Shown: piece after piece, positions 57,714 to 64,000 of the stretch
Position numbering within the stretch: the stretch's first letter is position 1
Layout of the letters: each line of letters begins with the position of its first letter
Assembly: GCA_017163975.1 (NCBI GenBank)
Contig: JAFFSR010000347.1
Location: 6,500,001 to 6,564,000 of the forward strand
Length of the DNA: 64,000 nucleotides
Source: Anastatus disparis
Lineage: Eukaryota > Arthropoda > Insecta > Hymenoptera > Eupelmidae
Reading direction: 5' to 3'
Program-made: the position numbers and the translations under genes
The notes under the pieces: model-generated
Told to the model about the DNA's origin: nothing
Database searches by the model: none
What the model saw: only the letters and a program-made list of their open reading frames with translations

Positions 57714-59456
57714 TATTAATTTTATCATGAAAACAGTGAAATAAAATATTGTTAATTTTTTTAAGACGAACAAACTTTATTCTTAAAGCTTTTCGCTAAA
57801 CTGAATAATTTTAAAAATATGTTGCAAAAAATTTTTTTTTACAATAATTATCGTTAATAAAATTCTTTTATAAAACAAATACAAATTATTATTTTGCGCG
57901 CTACCTCGATTTAAAAAAAAAGTCGAAAGTGGACGATAATTAATCGAGATACGATGAATTTTCAATCGGAACATGAATTATAACTCGCCAGATCAATTTT
58001 CTCGTAAGGCAGGAAAGGTGACTCTGTTTAACTAGTAGCAATCTTGATTACTTTCATATTAATTTTTAACATTGTAAAATGTTTATTTCATCTCTGATAT
58101 AATGGAATCATAAACTTCAATTATTATACTAGCTGTGATAAAAATATCAATCCTTAATCTTTATAAATAAACGATTGGCGAATTTTTATTAAAAAAAATT
58201 ATCTTGGCTTCTAATTGAGTTAGAGCATTCTTTTTTTTGCGTAAAATTGCCAGTAATAAGAATATCAAATTCCTATATTGATATTTTTATTAGTGGCAAA
58301 ATTATTAAAAACCATTAAGAAAACCATAAAAATAAAAAAAACCATTAAGAAAAAAATTTTGTTTTTTTATTTTTGCCATATTTAGGTTGAAAATAATGAA
58401 ATGGACACGATTTCACATCAAATTCATAAAATCTACATTAATATTTAAATATGATATGATTATCATAAAGTCTCTACCATGACGTTTTCGGGTGAAATTT
58501 TTAACGTACATTTTCCCTCTTTTTAATAAACAAATAGAATATCTCATAAAATAATTAATATTTTTTTATGAAATTTTTATGGTATCTTAAGGATAATAAA
58601 AGGCACATTTTTGTTGAATTACAAACATGTACATCCTTTTTTTATCAAATGACAAATATTTGAAAATTTCGCGATTTTCGATTTTTGTTTATCATTATTT
58701 ATAAAAGTTATTAACCGGTTTTGATCATTGACGTCTCAAATTAATCGTATTTGAAACACCTACGAATCGTATAATTTTCATATACTAAATCGCAAACGAT
58801 TTCAAGCTACCTCAAAAAAACAGTGATATTTACGAATTTTGCACCCTAAATCATTGTTTATAAATTCCTGACGGCTCAAATTTTTAGGGTCTCTCAAGAA
58901 TTTCATTTCTCATCATCCAACAAAGCCATTTTTGGTGGTGTGCACCTGTTACTAATTACATTAAATTTTAGGTCTTTTTCTGCTAATTCTATTGGACTAA
59001 TTGTCAGTACTTACAAAATGATATTCAATAGGCTAGTTATTTACAGGTCTTAAATTATTATGAAAAAAATCAATCAAAATTAGAGCCAGACTATATTTAT
59101 AAATGGGTGAATAAAGAAAAAGTATACAATAATCACCATGAAAATAAAAATTTATTGCTTGAAAAAACGAAAAAATTTATTTGTGATTTCGCAAGCGTGA
59201 AGTTGTTTGAACCTTTTTTTCTACTGACAAGGAGAGATCCCCACCTCCAGGAAACGGATTCGGCTGAAACTGCAGGACATGATTTTTCAATGACAAAAAA
59301 AATGAACCAGTGTTGTTTCTTTTCTTCGAATAGGCCCCCTAGACAAGAATATAGACATTTTTTCGAAAATATAGTAAAAAGGAACCTTTATAAGAACTTA
59401 AATATCCAAACTAAGACTCTAACAAAAAAATATATGCAGAATGAAATAAAGTGCTA

Positions 59457-59671
59457 ATTAAATGCTTTAATTTAAGCTCTGTTGCATTAAAAAAGCTTCA
59501 GTGGTTCAAAAGTTATGCTTCATTGAAAATTACTACATTTTTGTTAATTTTTTAAGCATATAAAAAATCATTAATTTTTTACGCTATTTCATTAGCGTAT
59601 TTTAATTACCTGTAACTTTTGAACCACTGAAGCTTTTTTGATACAATAAAGTTTAAATGAAAGCATTTTAT
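59457..59671. mobile_element. 215-bp foldback element in left arm
   Basis: AAATGCTTTAATTTAAGCTC...AAAAAAGCTTCAGTGGTTCAAAAGTTA is inverted as TAACTTTTGAACCACTGAAGCTTTTTTGATAC...GAAAGCATTT. The opposite arm near 61255-61285 lacks it. Confidence 0.8.
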
Positions 59672-60239
59672 TTGTACTACAGTACCGCTCAAAAGTTCGT
59701 AAAAATTTTTTTTTTTAAATCAACTTCAAGCTGCGATATTTCGGAAACGGCTCAATGAATTTAAAAAATCCGGACGGCGTTTGAAAGATCAGACAAAATA
59801 CTATTTTTATATGCCCTGCCAAATATTTTTATCATTTTTTTTAACTCTATATATAATGATAGAAAAAATTTTTATTTTTACGAACTTTTAAATTTTAATC
59901 AATCAAATGTAACTTTTTAAGAAATTAATAAAATTAAAAAATTTGAACGTGACTAAAAAGTAGAGTGAATTTCCTAGATCTTTATGTTTAATGATTTTTT
60001 TGTATCTATTTCCTACGTGTAGCTAAGAATGTGCAAAAATGGAATTAACAATAAAATCAGTTTTAGATATAATAATACTTTCCAATGTCGCGAGTCTATT
60101 TTTGGTTACATTTCAGCATGTGTTTAAATCTGTAGTTCGTATATACATACAAAGAATCAAATTTGTAAATAACTTTAATTTATTCAAAAAAAGGACACTA
60201 TCATTTATAATAATTGTTATAAAATTTGTGATAATTTTG

Positions 60240-60676
60240 TGAAGAGGCGGTCGGAACCAAATCGGTGACTTAGTTCGGTGCTTGTAATAAATGCTTATAA
60301 TAATTTATTCATTTATTAATATGGTAAAAATATAGTCATTTTTTCTAGTCATGTATATAAAGAATAATTTAAAATAGTTAAAGCCACAAAAATATACAAA
60401 ATATTGTTATAAAGCGAAAAATGCCACCTAACAATCGACACGACAGTTTTTTGCATGCGGTATATGTCAAGTCAGTTTGATATTTGTAATAAATGCTTAT
60501 AATAATTTATTTACTTATTCATATGGTAAAAATATAGTCATTTCCTCTAGTGATGTATATAAAGAATAATTTGAAATAGTTTAAGCCATAAAAATATACA
60601 AAATATTATCGTAAAGCGAAAAATGCTGACTTGATATATACCACAAGTCACCGATTTGGTTCCGACCGCCTCTTAA
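60240..60676. mobile_element. Foldback element F7, TTAA-family ends
   Basis: AGAGGCGGTCGGAACCAAATCGGTGACTT is perfectly mirrored at the right end AAGTCACCGATTTGGTTCCGACCGCCTCTTAA. The right flank retains TTAA; the left reads TGAA, one change. Arms are AT-rich with TAATAAATGCTTATAATAATTTATT as a repeated, rather than inverted, block, so the structure is partly direct. Confidence 0.83.
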
Positions 60677-61532
60677 AAGTATACAGTAACGTTCAAAAGT
60701 TCAAAAAAAAAATTTTTTTTTGAAACTCAACTTCAAACTGCGATATTTCGAAAATGGCTCGATAAATTTAAAAAATCCGGACAGCGTTTAAAAGATTGGA
60801 CAAAATACTATCTTTTTGTATCTTGCTAATGTAAACAAAAATTGATTTGCGACATTGCAAAATATTATCATATTTAAAACAGATTTTCTTGTACTTTCCA
60901 TTTTTGCGCATTTTTAGCTACACGCAAGAAATAGATACAAAAAAATCATTAAACATAAAGATTTAGGAAATTTACTCTACTTTTCAATCGCGTTCGAATT
61001 TTTTAATTTTATCAATTTCTTAAAAAGTTACATTTGATTGATTAAAATTTAAAAATTCGTAAAAATAAAAATTTATATATATAGAGTTTTTATTATATAT
61101 AGAGTTAAAAAAAATGATGAAAATATTTGGCAGGACACAAAAAAATAGTATTTTGTCTGATCTTTCAAACGCCATCCAGATTTTTTAAATTCATCAAGAA
61201 GTTAAGTTAAAAAAAAAAAATTTTTTTGACGAACTTTTGAGCGGTACTGTATATTTTATCTTTAATGTATTTTATTGTGAGAGTCTTAGTTGTTTGGATA
61301 TTCAAGTTCTTATAAAGGTTCCTTTATACTATATTTTCGAAAAAATGTCTATATTTTTGTCTAGGAAGCCTATTCGACCAAATGAAAACATACGGGTTAA
61401 TTTTGCTTTCTCTTAAAAAAAACATTGTATCGAGAAAAATTTTTTTTTCTATTTTTTCATTAATTTGTACATAATTGGACTCAGGGAGTCGGAAAAAGTG
61501 GTTTCCAGAAAATGTGTGTGTGTGTGTGGTGT

Positions 61533-63110
61533 CAATTCGTAAATTGTATCTCGAACACTACTCGATGGATTCACTTCTAATTTTTCATGGAATTTATTTT
61601 TTTGTCTAACTTGCTGGGAAGCTATTGATAATTGGTTCTTCTAGCGTAGTTTTAATTTTAGAGCTGTTTATAAAAAAAAAAATTTTGATTTTCCATTTTT
61701 CTGTTTTTTTTTGTTTAATAATCGATGAATTTGCTTCAAAATTTGCAAGGAAATTATTTGCGATTGCCCAAATAAAATAAATTTCTAAAAACTGATTTTC
61801 TTAGCTTAGTTTTAATTTTAGAGCATTTTGAAATTTAAAAAAAATGTTTATATTTATTAAGCTAATAAAATCTTAAAAACTACTCAATGGATTTATTTGA
61901 AATTTTCTATACAATTTCATTTTTCGATCAACTGGTGCGGAAGCTATTGAGTATTGGTTTTCTTAGTGTAGTTTTAATTTTATAGCCATTTTAGTAATTC
62001 GAAAAAAATTTCATTTTTCATCTTTTTTGTATTTTACGTAAACTACTCATAGAATTTGCTTAAAAATTTGTATGGAACATATTTTCCAATGTCAAAAGAA
62101 GAAATACTTTTGAAAACTGATTTTCTTAAAACACTTTTAATTTTAAAGAATTTTTAAAATTAAAAAAAAAATTTTTATTTTCCTTTTTTTTCTATTTTAC
62201 CAAAATCATTCGAAAGATTTGCTCCAAAATTTGTATGCAAGTTATTCGCTACTGTCTGAAGAAAACAAGTTTGGAAAACTAATTTCCTCAGAGCAGTTTT
62301 AATTTTAGAGCATTTTAAAAATTTTCAAAAAAATTTTTACTTTTCATTTATTTTCTATTTTGTGTAAACCATACTATAAATTTTCTCCAAAATTTTTATA
62401 CAATTAATTCGCTATCGTCTGAAGAACATAAGCTTTCCAAAACTTATTTTCTTAGTGCGGTTATGATTTTAGAGAATTTCAAAGATTTAAAAAAAAATTT
62501 GGAATTTTTTAAATTTACGTAAAGTACTCGATAGATTTGTTCTAAAATTAGCAGGAAAATTATTTGCGACTGCCAAAAGAAGGAAAATTTTCAATTATTG
62601 ATTTTCTTAGAGTAGCTTTAATTTTAGAGCATCTTTAAAATTTTGAAAAGAAAATGTTATTTATTTAGCCAATTAGATCTCAAAAATTACTCAATGGATT
62701 TGCTTTAAATTTTGCATACTATCTATTATTTTGTCTAAGTAGACGAAAAGCAATTAAAAATTGGTTTTCATAGCGTAGTTTATTTTATAGAGCTATTTTA
62801 AGAACTTTTAAAAAAATTTCGATTTTTCATTTTTTTTGTATTTTACGTAAATTACTTGATTAATTTGCTTAGAAATTTGCATGGGAATGATTTGCAACTG
62901 CCAAAAGAAAAATGACTTTTAAAAACCGATTTCCTTAGCGTAGTTTTAATTAAAAAAAATTTTTTTATTTTTTAAACTAAAATTTTCATTTTTCATTTTT
63001 TTTTATTTCAGGTAAACTACTCGATAAATTTGCTCTAAAATATGTATACAAGCTATTTGCTGCTGTCTTTATAAAACAAGCTATTAAAAAATAATTTTTT
63101 TAGTGTAGCC
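61533..63110. repeat. Diverged tandem array, about 160-bp unit, nine or ten copies
   Basis: The string GTAGTTTTAATTTTAGAGC (with variants) recurs near 61645, 61805, 61970, 62130, 62290, 62460, 62610, 62775 and 62940, each followed by an A-run and TTTTTCATTTTTTTTATTTT, and preceded by AAACTACTCGATAGATTTGCT and a second conserved block GAAGCTATTG/GCAAGTTATTTGC. Copies are perhaps 70-80% alike. A satellite or a locally amplified element. Confidence 0.85.
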
Positions 63111-63404
63111 TTTTGATCATTTCTTTTGATTTCTGATTTGACGCTTTCACTAACTCTTTTATTATTTCCTTACTTCCTCTTTGTCCTTTTTTCTCAGATT
63201 GATCCTTATTTTTATCATATTTTTATCCATCCTTGTCTCTCTTACTATTTACTAATCACTCTCGCACATTCACTAATTTTTCTTGAATGAAAATTATATT
63301 TTATATTGAAATCACATTTAAAAAAATAAAATCAAATTACTTTAACTCAATGAGCTCTATGAGAAAGCATTGCGCCAAAGCACTTCGCAGCGTTTTTTTT
63401 TATA
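63111..63404. other. Spacer between satellite and right arm
   Basis: Pyrimidine-rich at 63120-63270 (CTTTCACTAACTCTTTTATTATTTCC), then A/T-rich. Nothing recognised. Confidence 0.4.
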
Positions 63405-63604
63405 AAAAAATCCTATTTTGCAATTTCAGCCGAATCCGTTTCCCGTAGGTGGAAACCACTCCTTGTGAGTTAAAAAATTATATTATTGAAAGTACTTAAA
63501 TAAATGGTTATAACTTGACGGAGAATGATTTTGATATTTTTCTGGGTATAATTATTACAATCAAAGGAAATCCCAGAAAGACTATTGGTCTAAACTATTG
63601 GTTT

Positions 63605-63870
63605 AAACGTGTGTGTTGGTGTTTATCCGTGAATGTAGGTTTTTATACGTGCGTGGATGTTTGTACGCGTTCCTTCGTGTGTGTGTGTAGGTGTTTCTGC
63701 GTGTGTGTACGCGTGTGTTGGTGTTTGTACCTGTGTGTAGGTGTTTGTACGTGCGTGTGTTCGTGTTTGCGTATGTATGTACGTGTATATACCTGCGTGT
63801 ACGTGTTTCTACGTGTGTATACGTGTTTTTTCGTTTTCTTACGTGTATGTGCATGCCTGTACGTGATTGG
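63605..63870. repeat. Variable GT/ACGTGT-rich alternating tract
   Basis: An imperfect array of GTGTTTGTACGTGTGTGT-like units (about 18-26 bp, all built of alternating purine-pyrimidine). Several ORFs in all frames arise from it and encode Cys/Val or His/Thr repeats; they are not supported. Z-DNA-prone composition. Confidence 0.88.
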
Positions 63871-64000
63871 ACTCCAAAACTTTAACTTCTTAAAGTAAGT
63901 TTCTAGATTCATATGGTTCTTAAAAATTACTTATATTGCTTCCTCATAGAGAAAACATTGTACACTCAGTTCTCGCTATTACCAGCAGCTCGGGAATAAT

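Larger units (their letters stand above)
56169..58961. mobile_element. Giant foldback element, 2.8 kb, with two nested insertions
   Basis: TGTAATTAGTAACAGGTG at the left is inverted at the right end, and arms of about 620 bases (left 56169-56278 plus 56819-57320; right 58340-58961) match closely: GAGAGACCCTAAAAATTT, TTTCGTACGA-free ACGATTTGTAGGTGTTTC, CATGGTAGAGACTTTATGATAATC. F5 interrupts the left arm and F6 sits at the arm-loop border. Without them it would be about 1.86 kb. The loop (57714-58340) has no coding content; ORF 57974-57783 is chance. Confidence 0.9.
59222..63472. repeat. 4.25-kb inverted-repeat structure with nested insertions
   Basis: Left-arm strings are inverted on the right in the same order: ACCTCCAGGAAACGGATTCGGCTGAAA with 63430-63465; GACAAGAATATAGACATTTTTTCG with about 61345; AGTACCGCTCAAAAGTTCG with about 61240; CTAGATCTTTATGTTTAATGATTTTTTTGTATC with about 60950. 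The left arm carries a 215-bp foldback (59457-59671); F7 and a second, direct partial copy of the arm (60677-60880) lie in the middle; the satellite array interrupts the right arm (61445-63400). The ORF 59107-59457 is within the left arm and has no recognised product. Confidence 0.82.

Noticed and set aside
59107..59457. 116-codon ORF at the edge of the last palindrome
   Set aside because: Mostly inside the inverted arm, Lys/Asn-rich with no recognised motif; the inverted copy is not open in the same way.
63515..63912. Five overlapping ORFs in the GT-rich array
   Set aside because: Open in many frames only because the repeat lacks stop codons; products are low-complexity.

Overview
The window looks like a strongly AT-rich, repeat-saturated stretch of an insect nuclear genome. 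A wasp or other hymenopteran is my guess rather than a demonstration. The evidence is eukaryotic: GT-AG spliced exons with TATA boxes, a cytoplasmic dynein heavy-chain exon closest in recalled similarity to the insect protein, CR1-group LINEs, an errantivirus-like Ty3/gypsy element with a fusion-protein-type env, Helitron remnants, MITEs and long microsatellites. Nothing bacterial, such as operons, Shine-Dalgarno sites or CRISPR, is present.

Layout. 1-5.3 kb: 3' part of a Ty3/gypsy element (RT, RNase H, an unusually long acidic linker, integrase, truncated env), decayed by two frameshifts. 5.3-13 kb: gene-poor DNA carrying several minus-strand spliced coding candidates, notably a compact three-exon gene with TATA box (10643-10023), an exon at 5678-5295 whose splice donor abuts the broken end of env, ambiguous exons at 12.1-13.0 kb, and a plus-strand 175-codon ORF (11061-11588). 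13.4-16.5 kb: a 24-bp minisatellite, a long (TA)n tract and an LTR- or promoter-like island.

17.1-22.1 kb: a nearly complete CR1-group LINE (A) whose ORF2 is broken only by two in-frame stops. 25-32 kb: Helitron helicase and RPA-like fragments flank a 5.2-kb DNA transposon with about 730-bp inverted ends, a damaged transposase-like gene and a 1.77-kb solo LTR inserted in it. 32-34 kb: a 53-bp tandem repeat broken by foldback elements at TTAA. 36.4-42.4 kb (B) and 49.1-53.8 kb (C): two related minus-strand LINEs, C more decayed. 45.7-46.3 kb: an isolated dynein exon. 47.3-49.1 kb: a second terminal-inverted-repeat transposon with a gutted coding region.

53.8-63.5 kb is a nest of very large palindromes (1.3, 2.8 and 4.3 kb) that are themselves targets of smaller foldback elements; the last encloses a roughly 160-bp satellite array. 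The strongest overall pattern is a TTAA-targeting foldback family (seven copies, ends TTAAGAG...), for which the other arm of a host palindrome or a neighbouring tandem unit gives the pre-insertion sequence.

No gene here is a clear intact housekeeping gene. The most interesting uncharacterised coding content is the spliced minus-strand set between 5.3 and 13 kb. Family assignments come from recalled motifs; no database search was possible.
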